24,415 nt of DNA. It comes from a virus. Positions 14,207-21,338 of the stretch are shown here, piece after piece. The stretch lies in the IMG/VR virus record IMGVR_UViG_3300042565_000981, positions 1 through 24,415 of that record; one strand, given 5' to 3'. Under the pieces are notes generated by a model. That model ran no database searches. It was not told where the DNA came from and was given only the letters and a program-made list of their open reading frames with translations. Made by a program: the position numbers and the translations under genes. Every line of letters begins with the position of its first letter. Position 1 is the stretch's first letter.

Positions 14207-15250
14207 TTACGCGAAGAACGCTCCAATGCCAGGGAATGAGCCGAACGGAAGCTCCGCAGTTGCTCCAAAGCGTGCCTTGCAACTGCTCAGCCGCTTACCG
14301 CAAACATCGAGCACCTGACTGTTCACACCTTGATCAGATTCGTCGAAATAAACAACGCTGTTTAGATAAGGGTAAGTGGATAAGTAGTAAGTGGCATTAA
14401 ACCCGCCCCCGGTATTACCTTGGCGTCCTTCCCATATTCCATAGTCGCGGTAGTGCTGGTTTGCAGTAGAAAGAGTATAAAGAGCCGCGACGTCTGGATA
14501 GGTTGCCAGATAGTATGTTGCGTCGAACTGCCCCGTGCTGTTGATGTTCAGATTTTCTGTGTAACCAAATGCGACGTAGTGCTCGCGTAATGGCCTTGCT
14601 GCGGGACCGGTCGGGGTGTAACCGCATTCAGCTGACTTGTAGACCCACTGGCAGATGTTGCTGATGCACTGGCGCTTTGGTGCGCGAACGCCGGCTAGGT
14701 CAAATGCCGCGCATAGCTCTAGCTCAACAATGTCGCGTGTTTCAACAGACTTACGGTCCACGTAATAGATTTCACGCGGAAACTCAGCTGTTGGATCTGG
14801 GGTGCCGTAAGGGTTGACATTACCGGGAAAGTTGGCGGCGTCCAGGTAACGGGCTAACGTGCGGATGCGCGTGACCTTGGCGCCTTCAAGCCCTCTGGGT
14901 AATCCCAGCATGATGGCTGTGATTGTGCCCATGATGTTGCTACAGCGGATCCGTGGTCGCGGCAGCGTGCCCTTGCCTTCGTAGGAGAAACCATCGGCTT
15001 CTACTGGAAACTGTAGATAGGTGTTACCGACCCAAATGACCTCACCGCTATTGTTTAGGTTGGTGCCGGCGTGGAAACGGTAAATATCGGCGGCGCCGTG
15101 TTGTAGTACGTTGAGTTGTAGTTCAAATAGCTCGATGACAGCGCTGGGCGCTGCTAGTTGTACTTCAGTTTCAAGTTGATAAAAGCCGTCACCCTCGGCG
15201 TAGCCGGTGTCCCAGTATCCAGGGACAACATACGGGGTGGTGACGGCCAT
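14207..15250 (-). CDS. L: Minor tail protein gpL-like with insert in the Fe-S loop
   Basis: 347 aa against 232 in lambda L. Residues 1-210 follow the L family ([45 protein letters not shown]). Fe-S ligands are recognisable as Cys200 and Cys209 ([13 protein letters not shown]) and Cys317 and Cys324 ([15 protein letters not shown]). The 9- and 7-residue spacings match those I recall for lambda Cys173/182 and 205/212, but the gap between pairs is 108 rather than 23 residues. The extra segment has one full [13 protein letters not shown]...[11 protein letters not shown] unit (242-276) and a partial [11 protein letters not shown] copy (284-293). gpL forms the tail tip hub and, in lambda, binds an Fe4S4 cluster. 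Confidence 0.9.
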   Translation of the reverse strand: MAVTTPYVVPGYWDTGYAEGDGFYQLETEVQLAAPSAVIELFELQLNVLQHGAADIYRFHAGTNLNNSGEVIWVGNTYLQFPVEADGFSYEGKGTLPRPRIRCSNIMGTITAIMLGLPRGLEGAKVTRIRTLARYLDAANFPGNVNPYGTPDPTAEFPREIYYVDRKSVETRDIVELELCAAFDLAGVRAPKRQCISNICQWVYKSAECGYTPTGPAARPLREHYVAFGYTENLNINSTGQFDATYYLATYPDVAALYTLSTANQHYRDYGIWEGRQGNTGGGFNATYYLSTYPYLNSVVYFDESDQGVNSQVLDVCGKRLSSCKARFGATAELPFGSFPGIGAFFA

Positions 15251-15256
15251 TGTTTA

Positions 15257-15565
15257 TCAAGCCCAGGGGAGGCCGGATGCCTTGCTCGGCGCGTGCTGTT
15301 CATCCAGCTGCGCTTGCAAAGCAGCTTCAATCTCTGCGACCTTTTCCTCGGTCAGCTTGTCTTTGACCCAGCCGATCAGGATTTCAGGGGTCAGGTCGGA
15401 GAATGGAGTCATGTCGCCTTCAGGGCGCTCAAGGCCAATAGATCCGTAGGCGCCGGCTGAGTATGTGTCGTCTTTGGCGTCCACCGTGTAGTGGACCGCA
15501 AACACGAAACCATCAGCGGTCTCCCGCTCAAGGTTGGCGATGTTCCAAGTGAAGGTGGCGGTCAT
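15257..15565 (-). CDS. Small conserved cyanophage-type protein next to fibre gene
   Basis: 102 aa: MTATFTWNIANLERETADGF, then HYTVDAKDD, YGSIGLERPEGDMTPFSDL and a helical TPEILIGWVKDKLTEEKVAE segment ending in AALQAQLDEQHAPS. The N-terminal half is probably a beta-sandwich; the C-terminal half is helical. From memory, proteins starting with TFTWxIxNLER and containing VIGWVK near the C-terminus sit next to fibre or tail genes in cyanophages, with no established role. A fibre-associated or chaperone role is inference from position. It starts 25 nt after the repetitive fibre gene, has GGAG upstream as a possible Shine-Dalgarno, and ends 6 nt before L. Confidence 0.68.
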   Translation of the reverse strand: MTATFTWNIANLERETADGFVFAVHYTVDAKDDTYSAGAYGSIGLERPEGDMTPFSDLTPEILIGWVKDKLTEEKVAEIEAALQAQLDEQHAPSKASGLPWA

Positions 15566-15590
15566 TGAGGAAGAATCTCCGTTGGTGAGG

Positions 15591-17696
15591 TCAGGTCAAA
15601 CGGTAGGTGACCCATGTGGTCGCTGCCGTTCTGCGGGAAAGGAAGCGCTGTGAGTTGTTGGCAGCAACAGTACCGGAGCCCACGACGGTGTGGCCGGCGC
15701 CGCCTTGGACTGTCACAGCGTTTGTGGCGCCTGTGTTGATGACGCTCCACTCAAAGGCCATGTTGTTGTAGAGGCCGAAGAAACCGCCATCCATCAGTGT
15801 GCCAGTGGGCAGTGTCATTGTGACAGCTGCAGCAGTGGATGAGGTGATGATCTTGGCAGTGAGGTTGGCGACCGTCAGTGTGGCGGTGGTGTCTACGGCT
15901 GCCGGTGCGGGCTGGTTGTAGATGACGGTGCCGCCGTTGGAGATGCGGAGTTGCTCAGTAGCCGATGAAGCACCATCAGCAGTAGTACTGAACACCAAAC
16001 GGGCTGGCATGTCGTTGGTGCCGGGGGTGCCGTCTACTTGGGCGCGAATATTGGCGCCGTTTGTCATGTTTGCGCCGTCGTAGCCGCTAAAAGTAAAATC
16101 TCCTAGGTTATCGTCGGCAGCGACAATGGTGGGGGATGCGCCGGTCCCACGTCCTTTTTGAAGATGGAGTCTAGAGCTATTACTGTCCGCCGCCCATCTC
16201 GTAATTGACTGGGCAGCTTCTGCATCTGATTCAATTTGCAAAAGTGAATTAAAACTATTGGTACCAATGCGCGAGGGCCTGTTACTACTCGTCCCCACCA
16301 GCAGCCTGCCCGAGGAGTCGATGCGGGCGCGTTCAATCGTCGGATTTAGAAAAACAATGCTGCCGTTATTAGTACCAATGTATGAACTATTAGCTGAATC
16401 AGTAAATTGTACATACGATCCGGTGCCTGTTGATAATGTCTGGATTGAAGTATCTGCACTTGAGCTAACACTTAAGGTCCTGCCAGGATTTGTGATGCCA
16501 ATCCCTACGTTGCCGTTGGAACTAATCCGCATCCGCTCAGTAGGCGATGCGGCCCCATCGGCCGTGGTTTTAAAGACCAAACGACCCGGCAAATCAGTGG
16601 TGTCACCGCCACTAAATGGCGTACCATCAACCAAAGCCTCTATAGATGCTGCGATATTGCTCAGGTCAGTGCCATTTGCACCAGCAAAAACAATGCTGCC
16701 CAAGACGTCATCTGCTACTACAGCCGTTGAACCACCGATTACGCCAGCGCGAGATTTTGCTAAGACAAAGAAAGGCCCTGAGGGATCAGCTTTATTTCCT
16801 ACTGCTGTGAACGAAGCAATGTCGACAGTTTCAAAAAGTACCTGATTTGTCGTAGCCCCGAAGTTACCCCCGGCTGCGCGGGTGCTACTCGTCCCCACCA
16901 GTAGCCTGCCGGAGCTGTCGATGCGGGCTTGTTCTGCTCCATTTATTTGAGCGATAAAAGGTGCTGTTGCTGCAGCAGAATTTAGCGTGGTTGTGCCTGC
17001 GCTGCTGATAATAAGTCTTGATACTCTCCGATCAGTTGAACGGTCGCCAGCGGGCGTTGTAGCAATAATGGCGCTGGATCCGCCAGTGGTTAAATGCTCT
17101 ATAAATAAATGGCCATCTATTGTGCCCAAATTATTACTAGCATCAAAAAAGCTAGTGGTTGTAGCAACAGAGCTGTCGTTGTCATTTCTAACGTTAATAC
17201 CCGCAAAAGTGGAGGCTTGTTGTATTCTGCACGTTCCATTAACATTTAACGTCGAAGCAGGGCTACCCGTGCCAATCCCCACCCTCCCACTGGAATTAAT
17301 CCGCATCCGCTCAGCGCCACCCGTGCTCAGCGCCAGCTGGTCCGCGCCGGGGCTGTAGATGCCGGTGTTGGGGTCGCTTACGAAGCTCCACGCCGGTGCC
17401 GCAGCAGTGCCGAGGCTGACAGCCTCGACCTGGCCGGCGGCGTCAATCCGCAGCCGCTCAGTGCCGCCCGTCGTGACCGATAGCTGGTCCGCGCTTGGGG
17501 AGAACAGGCCGGTGTTCAGGTCGCCCGTGATCGTGACCGAAGGCGCTGCAGCAGTCCCGGCTGCCACCTTCACCTGCCCAGTGAACGTCGGCGCGGCGGT
17601 TTCCGCCTTGTCCGTGTTCAGGTTGGTGAAGTTGGCATCAACCTCCGCGTGGGTCAGAGGTGTACCTTTTGCAGCGCGGGTGGTGATGCTTGCCAT
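15591..17696 (-). CDS. Repetitive tail fibre inserted between M and L
   Basis: 701 aa. The N-terminus MASITTRAAKGTPLTHAEVDANF followed by TNLNTDKAE is a usual fibre start. The body consists of recurring beta units: GLFSPSADQLSVTTGGTERL, GIYSPGADQLALSTGGAERM, ARIDSSGRLLVGTSS (three times), RISSNGNVGIGITNP and RISNGGTVIYN. These are typical of trimeric fibres of siphoviruses and myoviruses. The C-terminus ends with AVTVQGGAGHTVVGSGTVAAN, NSQRFLSRRTAATTWVTYRLT. No peptidase S74 chaperone is seen. Placement inside the M-L pair, instead of after J, is unusual. The unit starts 23 nt after the M stop, and a weak promoter-like TAGACT lies 20 nt before its ATG. Confidence 0.82.
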   Translation of the reverse strand: MASITTRAAKGTPLTHAEVDANFTNLNTDKAETAAPTFTGQVKVAAGTAAAPSVTITGDLNTGLFSPSADQLSVTTGGTERLRIDAAGQVEAVSLGTAAAPAWSFVSDPNTGIYSPGADQLALSTGGAERMRINSSGRVGIGTGSPASTLNVNGTCRIQQASTFAGINVRNDNDSSVATTTSFFDASNNLGTIDGHLFIEHLTTGGSSAIIATTPAGDRSTDRRVSRLIISSAGTTTLNSAAATAPFIAQINGAEQARIDSSGRLLVGTSSTRAAGGNFGATTNQVLFETVDIASFTAVGNKADPSGPFFVLAKSRAGVIGGSTAVVADDVLGSIVFAGANGTDLSNIAASIEALVDGTPFSGGDTTDLPGRLVFKTTADGAASPTERMRISSNGNVGIGITNPGRTLSVSSSADTSIQTLSTGTGSYVQFTDSANSSYIGTNNGSIVFLNPTIERARIDSSGRLLVGTSSNRPSRIGTNSFNSLLQIESDAEAAQSITRWAADSNSSRLHLQKGRGTGASPTIVAADDNLGDFTFSGYDGANMTNGANIRAQVDGTPGTNDMPARLVFSTTADGASSATEQLRISNGGTVIYNQPAPAAVDTTATLTVANLTAKIITSSTAAAVTMTLPTGTLMDGGFFGLYNNMAFEWSVINTGATNAVTVQGGAGHTVVGSGTVAANNSQRFLSRRTAATTWVTYRLT
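16285..16328. repeat. Fibre internal direct repeat, copy 1
   Basis: 44-nt segment starting CTACTCGTCCCCACCAG; the copy at 16885-16928 lies exactly 600 nt (200 codons) away with about four mismatches. It encodes the RIDSSGRLLVGTSS unit of the fibre. Confidence 0.7.
16885..16928. repeat. Fibre internal direct repeat, copy 2
   Basis: Second copy of the 16285-16328 segment, 600 nt apart and in the same reading frame. A possible site of recombination that lengthens or shortens the fibre. Confidence 0.7.
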
Positions 17697-17716
17697 GGGG
17701 GTGCTCTCGTAGGGGC

Positions 17717-17722
17717 AGTCTA
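17717..17722 (-). promoter_or_regulatory. Weak -10-like element (TAGACT) before fibre gene
   Basis: TAGACT on the minus strand lies 20 nt before the ATG at 17696 and includes the TAG stop of M. It lacks the GC before the TA, so only spacing and the ACT end support it. Confidence 0.22.
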
Positions 17723-18061
17723 AGGCTCGAACACTTGCTTAAATGTCACTTCAATTTTGCTGCGCTCAAACTCAAATAGTTCACGGGTCCAGGTAGGGCA
17801 GATCCACCTGTAGCTGGTTGTTTCGTTTGGTGGCGTCCACCCAAAAGAATCCGCATCTGCGGCACGCGCATCTAGGAATGCTTCAATGATGTCGGCATCA
17901 TCGTCGCTAACGCTAAAAGAAAGCCGCCATTCTTTCGGGTTTTGATTGAGCCCAAAGGTGATGCGCTGTTGGTAACCGTCCCCGAATTGTGCAGTGCGTA
18001 CCTTAGGCTGGCTGGTCTTTGCGGCCGAGTATGTCGGCTTGTAGCTGGGGAAGTCGGCCAT
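17720..18061 (-). CDS. M: Minor tail protein gpM-like
   Basis: 113 aa, close to lambda M (109 aa). It has MADFPSYKPTYSAAKTSQPK, VRTAQFGDGYQQRITFGLN (the family's FGDGYxQR motif), PKEWRLSFSVS, ADIIEAFLDARAADADSFGW and the end FERSKIEVTFKQVFEP. This is the phage minor tail protein M family, which in lambda forms a ring at the tail tip next to L. It starts with a TAATG overlap with the tape measure stop, as expected from the lambda H-M order. Confidence 0.92.
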   Translation of the reverse strand: MADFPSYKPTYSAAKTSQPKVRTAQFGDGYQQRITFGLNQNPKEWRLSFSVSDDDADIIEAFLDARAADADSFGWTPPNETTSYRWICPTWTRELFEFERSKIEVTFKQVFEP

Positions 18062-20667
18062 TACACCAGTAAACCTCCGGGGCGTTTTTGTTTGATGAGT
18101 TCCTGCTGGACTGCGGCGGCGATGACGCGACCCAGCTGGTTGCCCTGTTGATCGTCGCCCTGTACTTTACTGCCGCTGGCATCGACGTTCACTACGACAC
18201 TGGTGCTGCCGCCGCCCAGCTTGTTGTTAGGCACGATAGTGCCGCTACGGCCAGGCACAAATAGTTCGGGGCCGCGTTCGCCAACGATGTAGGGCGAGCC
18301 ACTGGTTACAGGGCCGCCGGCAGCTCGCCTACCTAAACCGCCCGTAAGGAAGCTGAAGAAACCCTTACCATCGTCGCCTGCAAGTAAACCAAGGCCGGCT
18401 TGGAAGAGGACGTTGGCCAAGGCATTAAGTGCGTTAGTCAGACTATCTGCCCAGCTATCTGTGCTGAAAATGAGTTGCTGGAATACATCGCCAGTCGTTT
18501 GCCCGACTTGGTTGATGGTGTCTTGGATTTGCTTTTGAAGGCTGACTTGCCGTTCAAGTTTCTGGTTTAGTTCGTCGGCTACTTCTACAGTGTTGCGGGC
18601 ATCTTCCGCTGAAACGCCTTGCCTAATGAGATCGTCGATGGCAAGCTGGAGTGTGTATTCACGCTCTTTACCTTGCAGTTTTGCAGCGAGCAGGTTGACT
18701 TCTGCCTGGGCTTGTCCGAGCGGATCGTCACTGCCCATAAACTTTTTGATGTTATCCTGCATCAACTTATTTGCTTTTTCTTCTGCGTCTACGAGTTTAA
18801 GTTGTAAGTTTAGAGAAATGCTTTTCGCTTGGAAGCGGAGCTTTTCCAGTTCATTTACTTTTGCTTGTGCGGGAAGTTCTTTGTTAGCCAAGATGTCATT
18901 TCCTTTGCTACGAATTTCTAGAAGGTCTAGTTGTGCTTGGCGTGTAAGTTCCAGTGCGGTGTTTTCCTCTTTGCGTGCAGTAATTAGACGTTGTTCGATC
19001 TTGAAAGCTTCCTTTGCTACATCAAGACTTCTTCCGCTTTTAGCGATAAGCTCCGCAGCCCTTTCTGCCTCCTTGCGTGCTTTGTCTGAAGACTTGTCGG
19101 CTTTTCCCGGTAGTTGCCCCAAGCCTGAGACGTCAATTCGTTTGATGGGCGCGGGCGTTTGGAGGGTGCCCATAGCCTTGCTGCGGAGCTGGTTGTAGCG
19201 ATTGAGTTGCTCGGGGGTTAGCTGACCGGTCGCTCCAACGGCAAGGGTGTTGTTTTGTACTAGGGCTTTGCCTGCGCGGCCGCCCATGCGCTGGGAGCGG
19301 AGTTCGGGGAACTCTTTGACGAGTTGGGCGCCGGCCATGGCGGAGGCGGCGACGTCTGTTTGGCTGCCGCCGCTAATCATCCGGGCAACGGCTTGGACGC
19401 CTTGGGCGGCGAGGTTGATGATGCCGGCGATCTTTCCGGCGAGCCACTCCAGTGCCGGAGAAAGCGCGGTGACGATTGCCCCAGCGAGTTGTTGGAAGGC
19501 GCCGCCGAGATCTTTGGTTGCGGTGCTTAGTTGGGTGAAGCCGTTGCTGGTTTTGGTGGCGGCAGTTACGCCCTGATTACCAACTTCGACGAGGGTGTCG
19601 GTCAAGTCTTGGACGGAGATTTTGCCGTCCTTGGCCATTTGCAGCAGGGCGCTGCGGCTGACGTTGTATTTGTCCGCCAAGGCCTGTTGGATTGGGATGC
19701 CTTGGCTGGTTAGTTGGTTGAGAGTGGCTTGAGATACCTTGCCGGATTCGAGGGCTGAGGTAAAAGCGTTGGTGACTTTATCAATGGTGCCACCGTATTT
19801 TTCGGTGAGCGTGCTGACGAGTTTGATGGCTTCGGCTTGGGCGTCGATTTCGAGTCCCAGGCCGCGAATGTTCTGGACGGATGCTTGGAACTTGTCGAAT
19901 TCGCGGCCGGCTTGTTTGAAGGCTGTTTCGAGCGTGCGCGTTTGCTCGGCGGAGAAGCCGATGTCTTGGCCCAGCTGTTTGACTACGTTGCCTTTGGCGG
20001 CGATGTCGCCAAGGATGGTGCCGACGAGGCTGCCGGCAAAACTGCCGCCTGGTCCGAGCAGTCCGCCGGCCAGACCGCCGATGGCGCCACCGGCAGCTGC
20101 TCCAGCGCTTTGGCCGAACAGCAGCGGGAAGGCACCACCGATTGCCGCGCCGCTAACGGCGCCACCAAGCCGGCTGGCGAGTCTGCCACCTCTTCCGCCA
20201 GCGGCGGCGCGTAAAGCTGCGGGCGATCCGGGCATGTTGACTGTACCGCCGATAGGGGATGCGGGGCCTCTGCCGGGACGAATGGGTGCGGCCTGCGGGC
20301 CTTGGATACCAAAACCAGCATCCGCAGTCGCTTGTACGCGGCGGCGATTAGCTACTTCTTGAGCGATTAAACGCTCTCTACGCGCTCGGGCGTTATTTTC
20401 TAGTTCGATCGCAGTAACAAGTGCTTTTACCGCAAGAGTTTCCTGTTGTGTGCCAGCTGCAGCTCGGTTAAGTGCGCTGGTGGCTTTGTTTACAGCACGG
20501 CTATAGTTTTCCATGCTAGCTACATTAAAACCGCGCCCTTCAAGTAACTTTGCGTTTCTATTGACTACGTTAATAGAATTGTTTAACCTGTTTACACCTT
20601 TAATAAGGCCGTCAATTTGACGCCCGCCGCGCACAGCAATCTCAATGTCGGCGGTGTATTTGGCCAC
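18061..20667 (-). CDS. H: Tape measure protein (gpH-like)
   Basis: 868 aa from a GTG start. Residues 1-115 are helical. A Gly/Ala-rich hydrophobic part at about 165-225 (GGAVSGAAIGGAFPLLFGQS, GLLGPGGSFAGSLVGTILGD) is the region that tape measures are thought to insert into the host membrane. Residues 295-365 (NAFTSALESGKVSQATLNQL, IPIQQALADKYNVS, GKISVQDLTDTL) match the conserved tape-measure N-terminal domain. A charged coiled coil covers about 530-720. The C-terminus has SGSPYIVGERGPELFVPG and SGTIVPNN, typical of tape measures. At about 0.15 nm per residue it predicts a tail near 130 nm. No Shine-Dalgarno is clear; a -10-like TAAACT lies 22 nt upstream, after a terminator. Confidence 0.94.
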   Translation of the reverse strand: MAKYTADIEIAVRGGRQIDGLIKGVNRLNNSINVVNRNAKLLEGRGFNVASMENYSRAVNKATSALNRAAAGTQQETLAVKALVTAIELENNARARRERLIAQEVANRRRVQATADAGFGIQGPQAAPIRPGRGPASPIGGTVNMPGSPAALRAAAGGRGGRLASRLGGAVSGAAIGGAFPLLFGQSAGAAAGGAIGGLAGGLLGPGGSFAGSLVGTILGDIAAKGNVVKQLGQDIGFSAEQTRTLETAFKQAGREFDKFQASVQNIRGLGLEIDAQAEAIKLVSTLTEKYGGTIDKVTNAFTSALESGKVSQATLNQLTSQGIPIQQALADKYNVSRSALLQMAKDGKISVQDLTDTLVEVGNQGVTAATKTSNGFTQLSTATKDLGGAFQQLAGAIVTALSPALEWLAGKIAGIINLAAQGVQAVARMISGGSQTDVAASAMAGAQLVKEFPELRSQRMGGRAGKALVQNNTLAVGATGQLTPEQLNRYNQLRSKAMGTLQTPAPIKRIDVSGLGQLPGKADKSSDKARKEAERAAELIAKSGRSLDVAKEAFKIEQRLITARKEENTALELTRQAQLDLLEIRSKGNDILANKELPAQAKVNELEKLRFQAKSISLNLQLKLVDAEEKANKLMQDNIKKFMGSDDPLGQAQAEVNLLAAKLQGKEREYTLQLAIDDLIRQGVSAEDARNTVEVADELNQKLERQVSLQKQIQDTINQVGQTTGDVFQQLIFSTDSWADSLTNALNALANVLFQAGLGLLAGDDGKGFFSFLTGGLGRRAAGGPVTSGSPYIVGERGPELFVPGRSGTIVPNNKLGGGSTSVVVNVDASGSKVQGDDQQGNQLGRVIAAAVQQELIKQKRPGGLLV

Positions 20668-20689
20668 AACTCGGGTTTAGTGGTACTTC

Positions 20690-20695
20690 AGTTTA
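20690..20695 (-). promoter_or_regulatory. Putative -10 element (TAAACT) for tape measure
   Basis: TAAACT on the minus strand lies 22 nt before the GTG start and 6 nt after the T-run of the upstream terminator. Spacing equals that of the GCTACACT element before the chaperone gene. Confidence 0.42.
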
Positions 20696-20701
20696 CGCCG
20701 T

Positions 20702-20727
20702 AAAAAAGCCGCCGGGTTAGCGGCGGC
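20702..20727 (-). terminator. Intrinsic terminator at end of GT gene
   Basis: On the minus strand GCCGCCG-CTAACC-CGGCGGC is followed by six T. The 7-bp stem is all G-C. The GT stop codon TAA lies in the loop, and the upstream arm is made from the final Arg codons of GT, so the terminator is partly coding. Confidence 0.85.
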
Positions 20728-21243
20728 GTTTGGCGTTGTCGATCTCCCTCTGTTGGTCTTCGTTGAGGATGCTGAAGTAGGCGCTCCAGCCGAGGAGTTC
20801 TTCGGCGGTCATGGTGTTGCGGACTTCGCTCAGACTCAGGCCCAGCTCTTTGGCGACGCCAAATTGGAGCATGAGCCAGTTGTCTTTGCGGAGTTCGGCG
20901 CTCAGGGCTTTGGGTCGATGGGCTCGGCGTCGTCGGTCAGGATGGCCAGCATCAGGGTTTGGAGGTCTTTGTCCTTGACCTCGTTCTTCAGGACGTCGAT
21001 TTCGCCGGCACTGAAAAGTTTGGCGCCAGATTCGTCGAGGGCTTTGGTGATGAGGAGTTGGAGGGCGAAGGCGTTGGCGTCGTCAGACTTGGCCTGCTTC
21101 TGGGCGCGTTCGCGTTCGGCCATCGTCAGCGGCGTCACCCACATCTCAAATTCGCTGCCATCGGAAAGTTCGATGGTCTTTTTGGTGGGCTCCAGGTTGG
21201 CGGCCTGTTTAAGGCGGTCAATGGCGCGGACCGGAACGGGCAT
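20717..21243 (-). CDS. GT: Tail assembly chaperone G-T fusion (-1 frameshift)
   Basis: 175-aa product predicted from a -1 frameshift on C CCA AAG at 20908-20914. The first 112 residues are those of the G protein; the next 63 start ALSAELRKDNWLMLQFGVAK, continue ELGLSLSEVRNTMTAEELLG and WSAYFSILNEDQQ, and end NAKRRR. That tail matches the T part of phage tail chaperones, where mTAEELLGWxAYF is the recognisable piece. In lambda G coats the tape measure and GT brings in the major tail protein, with a low frameshift rate setting their ratio. The T frame has no suitable start of its own at the join, and the -1 relation is exact. The frame relation and heptamer are read directly; the actual shift is inferred. 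Confidence 0.85.
20902..21243 (-). CDS. G: Tail assembly chaperone gpG-like
   Basis: 113 aa: MPVPVRAIDRLKQAANLEPT, then IELSDGSEFEMWVTPLTMAE, RERAQKQAKSDDANAFALQL, LITKALDESGAKLFSAGEID and a TLMLAILTDDAEPIDPKP end. The region with a short beta part (SDGSEFEMWVTPLTMAE) and helices, ending in an acidic C-terminus before the slippery site, fits the G-type tail assembly chaperone located between the major tail protein and the tape measure. It is a scaffold-like protein not kept in the virion. It begins 22 nt after a GCTACACT element that directly follows a terminator, and no Shine-Dalgarno is visible. Confidence 0.87.
   Translation of the reverse strand: MPVPVRAIDRLKQAANLEPTKKTIELSDGSEFEMWVTPLTMAERERAQKQAKSDDANAFALQLLITKALDESGAKLFSAGEIDVLKNEVKDKDLQTLMLAILTDDAEPIDPKP
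20908..20914 (-). promoter_or_regulatory. -1 ribosomal frameshift slippery site C CCA AAG
   Basis: In the G frame the end reads GAC CCA AAG CCC TGA. The heptamer CCCAAAG is of X XXY YYZ form, two codons before the stop, and slipping back by one joins the T frame that ends at 20717. I see no obvious strong pseudoknot by eye; a weak TGAGC/GCTCA pairing follows. Confidence 0.82.
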
Positions 21244-21265
21244 AGAGGTTGGGTGTTCTCGATCT

Positions 21266-21271
21266 AGTGTA
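21266..21271 (-). promoter_or_regulatory. Putative -10 element (GCTACACT) for G/GT genes
   Basis: Minus strand TCTAGTCCGCTACACT, 22 nt before the ATG at 21243 and directly after the T-run of the terminator at 21285-21310. It is near-identical to the element before the 47-aa lysis gene. Confidence 0.55.
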
Positions 21272-21284
21272 GCGGACTAGAAAT

Positions 21285-21310
21285 AAAAAACCCCGGCGGG
21301 GAGGCCGGGG
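21285..21310 (-). terminator. Intrinsic terminator after major tail protein
   Basis: On the minus strand CCCCGGC-CTCCCC-GCCGGGG is followed by six T (plus strand AAAAAA at 21285-21290). Perfect 7-bp GC stem, 28 nt after the major tail protein stop. Confidence 0.9.
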
Positions 21311-21338
21311 TGCTGAATCTGACTGCGCCAGCAGATTA

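Noticed and set aside
14197-14268. Longer start for the K-like gene
   Set aside because: The extension overlaps L by about 60 nt, is not similar to K proteins, and a better Shine-Dalgarno precedes the ATG at 14196.
16285-17470. Repeated segments as a possible CRISPR array
   Set aside because: Repeats are imperfect, irregularly spaced, in frame and encode fibre beta units; no spacers of constant length.
16258-17712. Long plus-strand frames opposite the repetitive fibre
   Set aside because: Low-complexity shadows caused by the fibre repeats.
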